Assembly (NCBI GenBank): GCA_037043235.1
Contig: JAWRVZ010000139.1
Coordinates: 1,399,001 to 1,463,000 of the forward strand
DNA length: 64,000 nucleotides
DNA from: Rhodeus uyekii
Taxonomy: Eukaryota; Chordata; Actinopteri; Cypriniformes; Acheilognathidae
Reading direction: 5' to 3'
The position numbers were made by a program, and so were the translations under genes. A model generated the notes under the pieces. The model saw nothing but the letters and a program-made list of their open reading frames with translations, did not search any database and was not told the DNA's origin. Numbering within the stretch: position 1 is the first letter of the stretch; each line of letters begins with the position of its first letter. Below are positions 23,534-34,758 of the stretch, in pieces.

Positions 23534-24900
23534 TGGAGTTGGTGCCCTTCAGGGGAATTTGTGACATCCCTTGCCAACCTCAATCATGCGTAGCACCAGG
23601 CCCTTATAGAGCTCAGGGAGGAACATGACAGGAAGTTCCAGGCCCTGATGGAACTCCAACAGGAGGACCGCCAGCTGCTGCGAGACATGCTGACCCACGG
23701 CCCTGCGCCCACCCCACCCTCAACGAACCCACTGCCGCCTCAGGTTCCCCTGCAGAAAATGAGGCCTGGGATTGACCCGGAGGACCCCCCATAGAACTAT
23801 TTGAGCACACTGCGGAGGCCTGCCACTGGCCAGAGGGCGAGTGGGCTGTGCCACTGATTCCTCTGCTAACGGGGGATGCCAAGCTTGCAGCGCGGGAGCT
23901 GTCAGCGCAGAGTTTACTCCACTACTGAGACCTGAAAAGGGCTATTTTGCAAAGGGTGGGGCGCAGCCCGGAACAACACCGGCAACACTTTCGGTCCCTC
24001 ACCCTCCAGGAGTGTGGGTCGCCCTTCGCCTTCGCTCAGCGGCTGCGGGGGGCCTGTCGTCGGTGGCTGCTACCAGAGAGCCGGGATGTGGATGGAGTGA
24101 TTGAGGTGGTCGTCCTAGAGCAGTACTGTCGCCAGTTAATGAAGCGGACTGTGGAATGGGTGCAGTGCCACAGACAAACAACACTGGAGGCGGTGGTCCA
24201 GTTGGCAGAAGACCACTTGGCCGCCTACGGGACAGCGGCCAGCCCCTCACTCTCTCCCTCTCTCTCTTCTCCCCTGTCTGTGCCTACACCCTCTCCATCT
24301 GTCCCTGTTTTCAGGTCCCGGTAGGACGACGACCTGTGCCAGCTCCGAGAACCCAGCAAAGGGCACCCGCGCCATTCCCGACACAGCGGGTCAGCTCCTG
24401 GGGCCCAGCTCCTGGGACGTCAGGCTCTAGCCCGGTATCCTTTGCAAACCCCCCCCCCCCCCCTCTCGTCTCACCTGCAGGAGGCTGGTTCCGCTGCCAC
24501 CAGTGTGGAGGAGAGGTCTGGGCCGCTGGCGTTGCGGGGAGCCGGGACATTTCCGGGATCAGTGCGCCTCGATGGAGGTGGATACGCTGATCCAGATCCC
24601 CGAGACGCCACCCAGTGCCCCCGATCGAGCCGGGCAGTATTATGTACCAGTAAGTGTCGGGGGAAATACCTATCAGGCTTTGGTGGATACAGGCTGTAAC
24701 TAGACCTCTATCCATCAAAGACTGATTCAACCCGGGGCATTGAATACGAGCTGTGAGGTGAAGGTGTGGTGTGTCCACGGGGATGTTCGCGAATATCCAC
24801 TTGCTTCGGTCACAGTTCAATTGGGGAACCAAAAGCATAGAGTGGAGGGAGGCAGCGGTTAATCCCCACCTCAGCCACCCGGTGATCTTGGGAACAAATT
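23534..24900 (+). pseudogene. Gypsy gag and protease (multiply frameshifted)
   Basis: No single long frame. A Gln- and Leu-rich gag can be followed in pieces from 23534. Around 23947-24300 one frame reads QECGSPFAFAQRLRGACRRW and on through the capsid-like region. The zinc knuckle lies near 24495-24570 (a CHQC half and CGEPGHFRDQC) but is split by a frameshift. Protease follows with YQALVDTGCN near 24672-24703 and a stop directly after. The whole stretch is decayed. Confidence 0.7.
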
Positions 24901-25223
24901 GGCCATTATTTTCAATGTTATTAGGGGGACTGTTCAAGGGTGGCGCCTGCAAAAATCAAGCGAATCCGGAGGTGAGAACCACTGGGGCGGCGAGGGAACC
25001 CCAGGTCCACCCGAGACTGTCCCGGGGGTTGAGGCCCCGTCGGGGGAGGGGCCGGTGGCCTTTCCCCCCCTTGGGGACTTCCCCCTGGAGCAGTCCCGGG
25101 ATGAGACCCTGCGACATGCCTTTGACCAGGTTCAATCATTTGATGGTCGCCTCGTGGAGCCCGGGTGTGTTCTCTCCTACCCATGTTTTGCAGTAATCCA
25201 AGACAGGTTATATCGCGTGTCGC

Positions 25224-28200
25224 AGAATCAGAATCAGAATCAGAAAGAGCTTTATTGCCAAGTGTGCTTGCACACACAAGGAATTTGTCTTGGTGTTGAA
25301 GCTTCCAGTGCACATATACAACACAACATGAGTTTACATAGCAAATAACAATAACAATACATAACATACACAGTACATGTGGTCACATGCTGGGATTTTT
25401 TGTATGGAGTGGGAGAGGGAATAGGTAAGGACAGAATGTCAGCCATAACATCCGTCTGCATTGTTTTTCTTTCCCTGCGCTCTGCCCAGCATTTAATCTC
25501 TTATTAATTCAACTGTTCAAGAGTGAAATAGCCTGTGGAAAGAAACTGTTCCTGTGCCGAGATGTTCTAGTGGCCAGTGATCGGATTCGCCGTCCTGACG
25601 GTAACAGTTCAAACAGGGTGTTTCCAGGGTGAGCAAAGTCTGTGATGATTTTACCTGCTCTCTTTTTCACTCTGGAAGAGTACAGGTCCTGGAGGGCTGG
25701 CAGGGAAGCACCAATAATCCTCTCTGCAGTCCGGATTGTGCGATGTACTCTCGATGTCAGATTTGGTAGCTGAACCAAACCAGACAGTGATGGAGGTGCA
25801 CAAAACAGACTCAATGACGGCCGAGTAGAACTGGATCAGCAGCTCCTTTGGGAGGTTGAGCTTCCTCAGCTGACGAAGGAAGTACAGTCTCTGCTGGGCC
25901 TTTTTTTACAATGGAGTCAATGTGATTGTTCCACTTCAGGTCCTGAGAGATGGTGGTGCCCAGGAACCTGAATGACTCCACTGCTGCCACTGTGCTGTTC
26001 ATGATGGTGAGTGGAGGCAGAGCAGGGCTGTTCCTCCTGAAGTCCACTATCATCTCCACCGTTTTGAGCGTGTTGAGCTCAAGGTTGTTATAACTGCACC
26101 AGACAGCCAGTTGTTCAACCTCCAGTCTGTAAGCAGACTCGTCACCGTTTCGGATGAGGCTGATGACGGTGGTGTCGTCTGCAAATTTCAGGAGCTTCAC
26201 AGAAGGGTCTTTAGAAGTGCAGTCATTGGTGTACAGGGAGAAGAGCAGTGGAGAGAGAACACACCCCTGGTGGGCACCAATGCTGGTAGTGAGAGACCTG
26301 GATGTGAGTTTCCCCAGTCTCACTCGCTGTTGCCGGTCTGTCGGGAAGCTGGTGATCCACTGACAGATTGAGGATGGCAAGGAGAACTGGGTCAGTTTAG
26401 CTGTAAGAAGATCAGGCATGATGGTGTTGAAGGCCGAGCTGAAGTCCACAAATAAGATCCTTGCATAAGTCCCAGGTCTGTCTAGATGTTGCAGGATATA
26501 ATGCAGTTCCATGTTGACTGCATCATCCACAGACCTGTTTGCTCTGTAGGCAAATTGGAGAGGATCCAGCAAGGGTCCAGTGATGTCCTTCAGGTGGGCC
26601 AGAACCAGTCTCTCAAATGACTTCATGACCACAGATGTGAGAGCGACAGGTCTGTAGTCATTAAGTCCAGTGATTTGGGTTTTTTTGGGGACAGGAATGA
26701 TGGTGGAGCGTTTGAAGCAACGGGGAACTTCACACTGCTCCAATGATCTATTGAAGATCTGCGTGAAGACTGGAGCCAGTTGGTCAGCGCAGGCTTTCAA
26801 ACAAGCAGATGAGAAGCCGTCTGGGCCTGAAGCTTTCCTTATCTTCTGTCTTTTGAAGATTTTGGATACCTGCTCCACACAGACCTTAAGCTCTGGTTGG
26901 ATGGCGGGGGGGTGGAGAGGGGGTGCAGGAGGTGTTGGGGGACGTGTGAAGTGCAGATCAGACTGGGTGTGCGGTGTGAGATTGGGTTTCTCAAACCTGC
27001 AGTAAAAAGTATTTAACTCATCCGCCAGATGTTGGTTCTCAGCAGGTCGGTGGGTTGTTGACTTGTAATTGGTGATATTCTTCAGGGCTGACCAGACAGC
27101 AGCAGAGTTGTTGGAAGAGAACTGGTTTCTCAGCTTTTCACCATAACTTCTTTTAGCAGCTCTTATCTCCTTTGTCAGTCTGTTCCTGGTCTGTTTGTAC
27201 AAAACACCATCCCCACTTCTGTAAGCGTCCTCTTTGTTGTGACGAAGCTGTTTGAGTTTCCCAGTAAACCATGGTTTATCATTAGGAAATGATAAGAATG
27301 TCCTTGTAGGAATGTGTGTATCCTCACAGAAACTGATGTATGATGTTACAGTATCCGTTATCTCATCCAGATTAGTGCTGGCAGTTCCAAAAACATTCCA
27401 TTCCGTACAATCAAAACAGGCTTTGAGATTCTCCTCTGCTTCATTAGTCCATCTTTTCACAGTCTTTTTTGCAGGTTTAGCTGATTTCAGTTTCTGCCTG
27501 TAGGATGGTATAAGATGAACCACACAGTGATCAGAAAGCCCCAAAGCTGCCCGTGGGACGGAGTGATATGCATTCTTTATTGTGGTGTAGCAGTGGTCAA
27601 GAATATTATTGTCTCTGGTGGGACATGTAATGTGCTGTCTGTATTTTGGCAGTTCACAGGAGAGATTTGCTTTGTTAAAATCCCCCAGAATGATTAAAAG
27701 AGAGTCTGGATACTTCCGTTCAGTCTCAGCTATTTGTTCAGCCAGCTGTTGTAATGCCGTGCTGACACACGCGTCTGGAGGAATGTAAACATTCACGAGA
27801 ATAAACGAGGAAAACTCACGCAGTGAATAGAAAGGTTTACAGTTTATGAAGTGAGTCTCTATGTTAGGAGAGCATATCTTCTTCAGTGTTGTTATATCTG
27901 AACACCAACCTTCGTTGATGTAGAAACACAAACCTCCACCTCTTGTTTTCCCGGTTAGCTCCGTGATGCGATCTGCTCGGAACAGCTGGAAGCCCGGCAG
28001 AGATAGTCCATTGTCCGGTGTGTTCACATTTAGCCAGGTCTCAGTGAAGCACAGAGCAGCAGAATTGAAAAAATCCTTATTAATCCGGGTGAGGAGAAGC
28101 AGTTCATCCATTTTATTAGGAAGAGAACGGAGATTAGCAAGATGAATACTGGGGAGAGGAGTGCGGAAGCCCCGTGAGCGGAGTTTGACTAGTGCCCCGG

Positions 28201-28452
28201 CTCGTTTCCCACGCCTGCGTCTGGCTCAGTTTAAAGAGACAGTCGCGACTCCAACGAGGATATCGAGTAAAACGTCTGAATAATCAAAAAACGCAGAAAT
28301 ATTGTCTGGAGTGTGATCCCTAATGTCCAGTATTTCGTTTTTGGTGAAAACGATCGGAAAAGAATGACTAAAAGCAGAGCAAACAAACAAAGACAGGACA
28401 ATCACTGTAGAGCTAAAAACCGAGGCTGCCATCCGCGGCGCCATCTTGTTCA
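25224..28452 (-). mobile_element. LINE (Jockey/CR1/L2-like) inserted in the Gypsy integrase
   Basis: About 3.2 kb on the minus strand. Its 3' end is the repeat tail (TTCTGA)n at 25224-25243, directly after an AATAAAG-containing stretch. Its 5' end lies near 28452 just before an ATG. The surrounding Gypsy integrase frame is interrupted precisely between RLYRVSQ and DTQTKED. Almost full length but with an in-frame stop and a frameshift. Confidence 0.82.
25509..28444 (-). pseudogene. LINE ORF: endonuclease and reverse transcriptase (one stop, one frameshift)
   Basis: The frame opens at 28444, hits TGA at 28226-28228, and continues in the same frame through 28111 to about 25910. The apurinic-type endonuclease shows CFTETWL, ILGDFNKANL and GLSDHCVVH. 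RT follows with RKASGPDGFSSACL, FVDFSSAFNTIMP, GAHQGCVLSPLLF and the catalytic LKFADDT. At about 25905-25915, a run of T on the plus strand marks a frameshift. The C-terminal part (RTAERIIGASLPALQDLYSS) continues in another frame from 25814 to 25509. Confidence 0.85.
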
Positions 28453-28462
28453 GGACACGCAG

Positions 28463-29640
28463 ACAAAAGAGGATATAACCCAGCTGTTAGTAACGAAGGG
28501 CCGCCGGGAAATGCTATTCCAGGCGGCCCACCACAATCCAACGACTGGACATTTAGGGCAGGAAAAGACACTTAACCATCTCATGGCCCGATTCTATTGG
28601 CCGGGCATTCACAGAGATGTCCGCAGGTGGTGTGCGGCCTGCCGCGAATGCCAGTTGGTTAATGCACCGGCCGTCCCAAAAGCGCCATTGCGGCCCTTAC
28701 CACTCATGGAGGTCCCCTTCGAAAGAATTGGTATGGACCTCGTCGGGCCATAAGAGCGGTCAGCACGGGGGCATCGCTTTGTATTAGTTCTCGTGGGCTA
28801 TGCAACTCGATACCCGGAAGCAATGGCGCTTCGCAACATTTCGGCGAAGAGTGTTGCGGACGCCCTCTTTCGAATTATCTCCCGGGTGGGGATCCCGAAA
28901 GAGATCCTCACCGACCAAGGCACAACTTTTATGTCACGTACACTATGCGAACTATATGAATTATTGGGCATTAAATCCATACGCACAAATGTCTACCATC
29001 CTCAAACCGATGGTCTGGTAGAACGGTTTAATCGAACCTTAAAGAATAAGATTCACAAGTTTGTTCACGAGGATGCAAAAAATTGGGATCGCTGGTTGGA
29101 ACCCCCGATGTTTGCAGTGTGCGAGGTCCCCCAAGCCTCCACTGGGTTTTCGCCCTTCAAGCTTCTCTAAGGTCTTCGGCCCCGAGGGGTGCTTGATGTC
29201 CTTAGGGAAGTTTGGGAAGACGGACCTACTAACGCGAAAAACGAAATTCAATACGTACTGGACCTGAGAACAAAACTCCACACACTGGGGCGGCTCAAAA
29301 TGGAGAATTTGCTCCAGGCCCAGGAACGTCAAAGTCGAGTCTACAACCAGGGTACCCAACTACGCAAGTTTGCACCGGGAGAGAAAGTACTTCTTTTACT
29401 ACCCACGTCAAGTTCAAAATTACTCGCCAAGTGGCAAGGGCCCTTCGTGGTCACACGGCGGGTGGGGTATGCCGACTATGAGGTAGTGCGGCTGGATAGG
29501 GCGGGGACACATCAAATTTACCACGTCAGCCTCCTAAAACCGTGGAGAGAGGTGGGTTCGGTGCAACTGGCCACGACAGTGGGAGAGAGGGAAGAGCTTG
29601 GGCTAGAACCAAACTTAAAACCTGAATCCGCAGTTCCAGT
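28463..29640 (+). pseudogene. Gypsy integrase (two stops)
   Basis: The integrase starts before the LINE insertion (25080-25223, SYPCFAVIQDRLYRVSQ) and resumes at 28463 with DTQTKEDITQLL. The HHCC zinc domain is legible (HHNPTTGHLG, then WCAACREC). The catalytic core has MDLVGP (first Asp), TDQGT (second Asp) and VERFNRTLKN (Glu). TAA stops occur at about 28751 and 29168. The C-terminal part runs to LLAKWQGPFVVTRRVG and IYHVSLLKPW, a typical Gypsy integrase tail. It lies upstream of reverse transcriptase. Confidence 0.85.
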
Positions 29641-29913
29641 CTTCTGTGGGGCGCATCTCTCGTCTGACCAGCTGGCCGACGTAAGTTACAGCACGACTTT
29701 GCCGACATGTTCTCCCATCTGCCCAGGCGCACGAACCTCATAGAACACCACATCGAAACGACCCCCGGGTAGTGGTGTGGTCCCTACCCTATCGATTACC
29801 TGAACACAAAAAGAAAATAGTTCGGGATGAATTAGAGGCGATGCTTGACATGGGGGTTGGGGTTGGTAGTTGAGGAGTTGCACAGTGACTGGTCCAGCCC
29901 GATAGTCTTAGTA

Positions 29914-30297
29914 CATTTACATTTTACATTTACTCATTTAGCAGACGCTTTTATCCAAAGCGACTTACAATTTGAGGAATATAGAAGCCATTTGTCCAAA
30001 GGATACAAAAACGCATAAGAGAGCTCACAATACAAAGTTTCAAACATTTTGAACACAAGTAGCACAAGCATGGGGAATAGAGAAAAGGAAATTTTTTTTT
30101 TTTTTTTTAAGAGAGTGTTTGTGTGTCATATTAGGTGCTCATGGAAGAGGTGCGTTTTGAGTAGTCTTTTAAACTTCGACAGGGAATCTGCATTCCGGAT
30201 GAGGACAGGGAGGGCGTTCCACCAGCCCGGGGTGGTGAATGAAAATGTTCTTGTGATCGTTCTTTTTCCTCTCTGTGATGGAACCACGAGTCGCCGC
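29914..30297 (-). mobile_element. L2-type LINE, 5'-truncated copy
   Basis: 384 bp on the minus strand, ending in the fish L2 tail (ctcatttagcagacgctttt near 29934). Flanked by agta on both sides (29910-29913 and 30298-30301). It encodes the last part of the LINE reverse-transcriptase frame and the 3' UTR. Same family and orientation as the copy at 30511-33479. Confidence 0.85.
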
Positions 30298-30510
30298 AGT
30301 AAGGCTGATGGCTCAACCAGATTCTGTGTGGATTACCGAAAGGTAAACACAATTTCAAAGTTTGATGCATATCCAATGCCTCGGGTTGACGAGCTGCTCG
30401 ATCGGTTAGGCACTGCTCGATTTTACTCGACATTGGATTTAACGAAAGGGTATTGGCAAATCCCCCTGACGCCAATGTCCCGAGAAAAAACGGCCTTTTC
30501 CACTCCGTTT

Positions 30511-33479
30511 ACATTTACATTTACATTTACTCATTTAGCAGACGCTTTTATCCAAAGCGACTTACAATTTGAGGAATATAGAAGCAATTTGTCCAAAGGA
30601 TACAAAAACACATAAGAGCGCTTACAAAACAAAGTTTCAAACATTCTGAATAGAAGTAGCACAAGCATGGGGAGTAGAGAAAAGGGAATTTTTTTTTTTT
30701 TTTTTTTGTGAGTGCATGTGTGTGTCATGTTAGGTGCTCATGGAAGAGATGCGTTTTTAGTAGTTTTTTAATCTGCATTCCGGATAAGGGCAGGGAGTGT
30801 GTTCCACCAGCCAGGGGTGGTGAATGAAAATGTTCTTGTGATCGTTCTTTTTCCTCTCTGTGATGGAACCACGAGTCGCCGCTCGTTGATCGATCGAAGG
30901 TTTCTGGTAGGTGTGTAGAGTTGTACCAATGAATGGAAGTATGAAGGTGCTGAGTTTGTGTAAGTTTTGTATGCAAGAGTCAGTGCTTTGAATTTGATGC
31001 GTGCTGCGAGAGGGAGCCAGTGTAGTGAGATGAAGAGTGGAGTGACATGAGACCTTTTCGGTTGGTTGAAGACCAGACGAGCTGCTGCATTCTGGATCAG
31101 TTGCAGGGGTTTGATTGCATTTGCAGGAAGCCCAACCAGAAGAGCGTTGCAGTAGTCCAGTCTGGAAATGACCATGGCCTGCACCAGAAGTTGCGTAGCT
31201 TGCTCAGTTAGGAATGGCCTGATCCTTCTAATGTTGTACAGTGCAAACCTGCATGATCGAGCCGTCTTTGCAATGTGGTCCTTGAAGGTCAGCTGGTCCT
31301 CAAAGATCACTCCAAGATTTCTGACAGACTTTGAAGGGGTAATCGTGGTAGCACCAATCTGGATAGTGAAATCATGCTGTCGGGTTGGATCGGCAGGAAA
31401 GACTAAAAGCTCCGTCTTTGCCAGGTTGAGCTGCAGATGATGCTCTTTCATCCATGTCGAGATGTCCGCGAGGCAGCTTGTGATTCTCGCAGCCACCGTT
31501 GGATCATCTGGTTGAAATGATATGTAGAGCTGAGTGTCATCTGCGTAGCAGTGATAGGAGAAGCCGTGTGCCTCTATGATGGGACCCAGTGATGTGGTGT
31601 ACATGGAGAAGAGAAGTGGTCCAAGAACTGAGCCCTGTGGAACACCGGTGATCAGTTGACATTCTTTGGAGACCTCCCCGCACCATGCCACCCTGAAGGA
31701 CCTATCCGTGAGATAGGATTCAAACCACTGAAGGGGAGTTCCGGTGATGCCTAGTGACGAGAGGGTAGATAAAAGGATTTGGTGATTAACAGTGTCAAAG
31801 GCAGCAGAAAGATCCAAAAGAATGAGAACTGACGATTTTGAATCAGCTTTTGCACTCCTTAGAGCTTCCGTGACAGATAGTAATGCCGTCTCGGTTGAAT
31901 GGCCCTTCTTGAAGCCAGACTGGTTGATGTCCAACCGGTCATTCTGAGACAGAAAAGAAGATACTTGGTTAAAAACAACACGTTCAAGAGTTTTAGATAT
32001 GAATGGTAGGAGAGAGACAGGTCTGTAATTATCAACGAGTGATGCGTTCAATGTGGGTTTTTTGAGCAGTGGGGTTACCCGAGCCTGCTTGAATGTGGTG
32101 GGGAAGGATCCCGTGTGAAGGGATGTGCTGATGATGTGAGTTAGTGCTGGTAAGATTGTAGGAGAGATGGCTTGTAGAAGGTGTGAGGGGATTGGGTCTA
32201 AAGGGCAGGTGGTTGGATGGCAGGAAAGGAGAAGTTTAGATACGTCTACCTCAGTGAGTGGAGAGAAGGTTGAGAGAGTGTTTCTGGTTTCAGAGGGCAG
32301 TGTACATTCGTGTGAGAGTGGAGGTGAGAACTGGCTACTGATAGTTGCAGTTTTGTTAATAAAGAAATGGGCAAAATCATTTGCAGTTAAAGAGGTAGAG
32401 GGTGGTGGTGGAGGGGGAGAGAGTAGAGAGTTGAATGTTTTGAAAAGTGCATGCATGTTGGAAGTGCTGTTGATCTTGGTGTGGAAGTGTAAAGATTTAG
32501 CAGTATGGACATCAGTAGAAAAGGTACAGAGAAGAGATTTATACAAACTCAGGTCAGATGGGTCCTTTGACTTGCGCCATTTTCTCTCAGCTGCCCTTAG
32601 CTTGGCCCGGTGTTCACGAAGAACATCAGTTAGCCAGGGGCTAGAGGGAGTAGCACGTGAGGACTTGGAAGAGAGTGGACAGATATTATCTAGGCAAGAC
32701 GTTAGAGTAGAACATAAGGTATCTGTTGCTGTATTCGCATCCAGAGTTGAGAACTGTTTGTGAGAGGGAAGAGAGGATGAGACGATAGAGGAGAAATGAG
32801 AAGGAGAGAGAGAGCGCAGGTTACGCCTGAAAGTGACTGGAAGAGGGGTTGGTGTTGCAGGATTAGTAAGATGCATATGAAATGTAATGAAAGAGTGGTC
32901 AGAAACATGCAGTGGTTTAACTAGAGTGTTGTCTGTGGTGCAGTTGCGTGTGTAGATCAAGTCGAGTTGATTGCCCGACTTGTGAGTACCTGTGGTGATG
33001 AGTCGGTTGAGGTCAAATGAGGCCCACCCCTACCAGACTGGCGAGGAGTGTGGGAGAAAGAGAAATTGTTAGAGAGAGCAGCGGGGGTTGCTGAGTCCTC
33101 TGGACGAATCCATGTCTCAGTCAAACCTAGGATATTAAGAGCAGAGTTAGTAGCAAAGGCTGGGATAAAGGTAGCCTTATTGATTGCTGACTGACAGTTC
33201 CAGAGACCTACAGAGATGGAGAGAGGTGCATTAGAGGAAGGAACAGAATACAAGTTGTTAATGTTGCGCCGCCTTCGGCGAGTGTTAACAGAGCGATGTA
33301 GAGAGACGACAGGAATATCCTGAAAGCACATGATAGCAGAGAAAGTGTAGTGTGAAAGTAAGAAAAAGGAAATAGAAATATTAGACAGACTTTCCGGTGT
33401 CGTTGCTCGGTGGAGTCGCGCAGGTAGAGTCGAACGTCTTTACACTCGTCTGTCTTCACACGAGGACGCTGAAACGCTT
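30511..33479 (-). mobile_element. L2-type LINE, long copy with internal deletion
   Basis: 2969 bp, flanked by tccgttt (30504-30510 and 33480-33486), which duplicates the Gypsy RT target. The 3' tail at 30511 is the ATGTAAA-repeat L2 end. The 5' part carries a short leader and an ORF start at 33331. Most of the endonuclease domain is missing. Confidence 0.88.
30768..33331 (-). pseudogene. L2 LINE ORF2-like protein, endonuclease deleted
   Basis: From 33331 the frame reads into the endonuclease (LGLTETWIRPED, then RQSGRGG). It then changes frame near 33030, where DLNRLITTGTHKSG follows at once. In relatives roughly a hundred residues of endonuclease lie between these motifs. From 32960 a 730-residue frame carries RT: SLLPFISKTLERVV, GFKKGHSTETALL, LLDLSAAFDTVNH, GVPQGSVLGPLLF and catalytic CYADDTQLY. 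It ends with the C-terminal LINE domain (RLDYCNALLVGLP, FNQPKRSHVTPL). RT is otherwise uninterrupted, so this copy aged less than its Gypsy host. Confidence 0.85.
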
Positions 33480-34412
33480 TCCGTTTGGCTTACACCAATT
33501 CGTCACACTTCCGTTTGGGTTGTTCGGGGCTCCAGCTACGTTTCAGCGCCTCATGGACCGCGTCTTACGGCCCCATCAAGCGTATGATGCTGCCTAATTG
33601 GATGATGCTATTATCTATAGTAATGATTGGCAGCGGCATATGCAGCACCTGAGGGTGGTCCTGAGGTCGCTGCGCGTGGCAGGGCTCACAGCCAACCCGA
33701 AGAAGTGTGCAATTGGATGGGTGGAAGTACGGTATCTGGGGTTCCACTTAGGTCACGGACAGGTGCTGCCCCAAATTGATAAAACCGCTGCAATTGCGAC
33801 CTGCCCACATCCCAAGACCAAGAAGGAGGTGAGACAGTTCTTGGGGCTGGCTGGCTGCTACAGGAGGTTTGTACCCAAGTTTTCAGAGGTCACCAGCTCC
33901 TTGACTGATCTCACTAAAAAGGGAGCCCCCGACCCGGTCCAGTGGACGGAGCAGTGCCAACAGGCTTTTACCTGCATAAAGGTTGCAATGTGTAGTGGGC
34001 CATTATTACACTCTCCTGACTTTTCTCTCCCTTTTGTCTTGCAGACAGACGCGTCGGACCGAGGGTTGGGAGCCCGTGTTGTCCCAGGTGGTGGAAGGGG
34101 AGGAGCGATTGAGTACGATTGAGAAGGAGTGTTTGGCCATCAAGTGGGCGGTCCTCACCCTCCGGTACTACCTCTTGGGATGGGCTTTCACCCTCTGTTC
34201 GGACCACGCTTCGTACCAGTGGCTCCACCGCATGAAAGACACCAATGCGCGGATCACCCGTTGGTATCTGGCGTTGCAGCCATTTAAGTTTCAGGTGGTC
34301 CACAGGCCCGGGGCGCAGATGGCTGTGGCCGACTTCCTCTCCAGAAATGGGGGGGGGGGGGAGTGGGTGGCAGGCCGGATGGCTCCCCGGCCTGAGACGG
34401 GCGGTGGAGGTA

Positions 34413-34753
34413 TGTGGCCAGTGGGGCATGGTCTAGAGGCTGCTGCAGGCGGAGGAGGAGTTTGGGAGGGCTGATGGTTGAGGGACACGCCTCTGTTAAC
34501 GAGATCTAACAGGTGTATTCATTTTGCAGTGATTTGAGAGACAGGATAAAAGCCGGGCCCAGAGAGAGAGAAGGGGCTGGTGATTGTGGCAACACCACAT
34601 GCTGCTGCTGCTGCTGGAGGACTGCTGAAAAGCATTTGTATTATTTTTGTTAAAGCCCTCGTGCTTGTTTATTTTGGTGTTGCTGCCAATAAAAAAGCCT
34701 GCCAAAAAAAGTTTACCTGCTCTCCCGTTCTGACATTCTGAAAAGTTGTCACA
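34413..34753 (+). repeat. Gypsy 3' LTR
   Basis: Begins TGTGGCCAGTGGGGC after a G-rich tract (ggcggtggagg) and ends GTCACA. Contains a short CTG array near 34600. Confidence 0.82.
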
Positions 34754-34758
34754 GTTGT

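Larger units (their letters stand above)
29641..34370 (+). pseudogene. Gypsy reverse transcriptase and RNase H (split by two LINEs)
   Basis: The RT N terminus (29700-29910, RTNLIEHHIETTPG) is cut by a LINE at 29914-30297. It resumes at 30302 (RFCVDYRKVNTISKFDAYPM, STLDLTKGYWQIPL) and is cut again at 30511-33479. From 33487 it reads GLHQFVTLPFGLFGAP; the catalytic box has lost its Tyr to TAA (33596-33598) before LDDAIIYSN. RNase H follows with LQTDASDRG, STIEKECLAIKWAV and CSDHASYQWLHRM. A frameshift and small deletion after the TDAS box remove the strand that normally precedes the Glu helix. Confidence 0.85.
23200..34753 (+). mobile_element. Gypsy LTR retrotransposon with integrase before reverse transcriptase, split by three LINEs
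   Basis: 5' LTR 23200-23485 and 3' LTR 34413-34753 share long blocks (gaggctgctgcaggcggagg, gataaaagccggg) but differ by indels and many substitutions, so the element is old. Flanks gttgc (23195-23199) and gttgt (34754-34758) look like an aged target duplication. The domain order read along the element is gag, zinc knuckle, protease, integrase, reverse transcriptase, RNase H. Integrase upstream of RT is unusual for Gypsy and matches the Gmr1-like group known from fish. LINEs occupy 25224-28452, 29914-30297 and 30511-33479. Confidence 0.88.

Noticed and set aside
24156..24952. Pro- and Gly-rich frames of 140-213 residues on both strands
   Set aside because: They are out-of-frame readings of the GC-rich Gypsy gag; the gag motifs lie in other frames.
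26111..28145. Plus-strand frames of 60-110 residues across the LINE at 25224-28452
   Set aside because: Antisense shadows of the LINE ORF without recognisable domains.
32167..32763. 198-residue plus-strand frame
   Set aside because: Antisense to the L2 LINE RT frame, which has clear catalytic motifs; no independent evidence.
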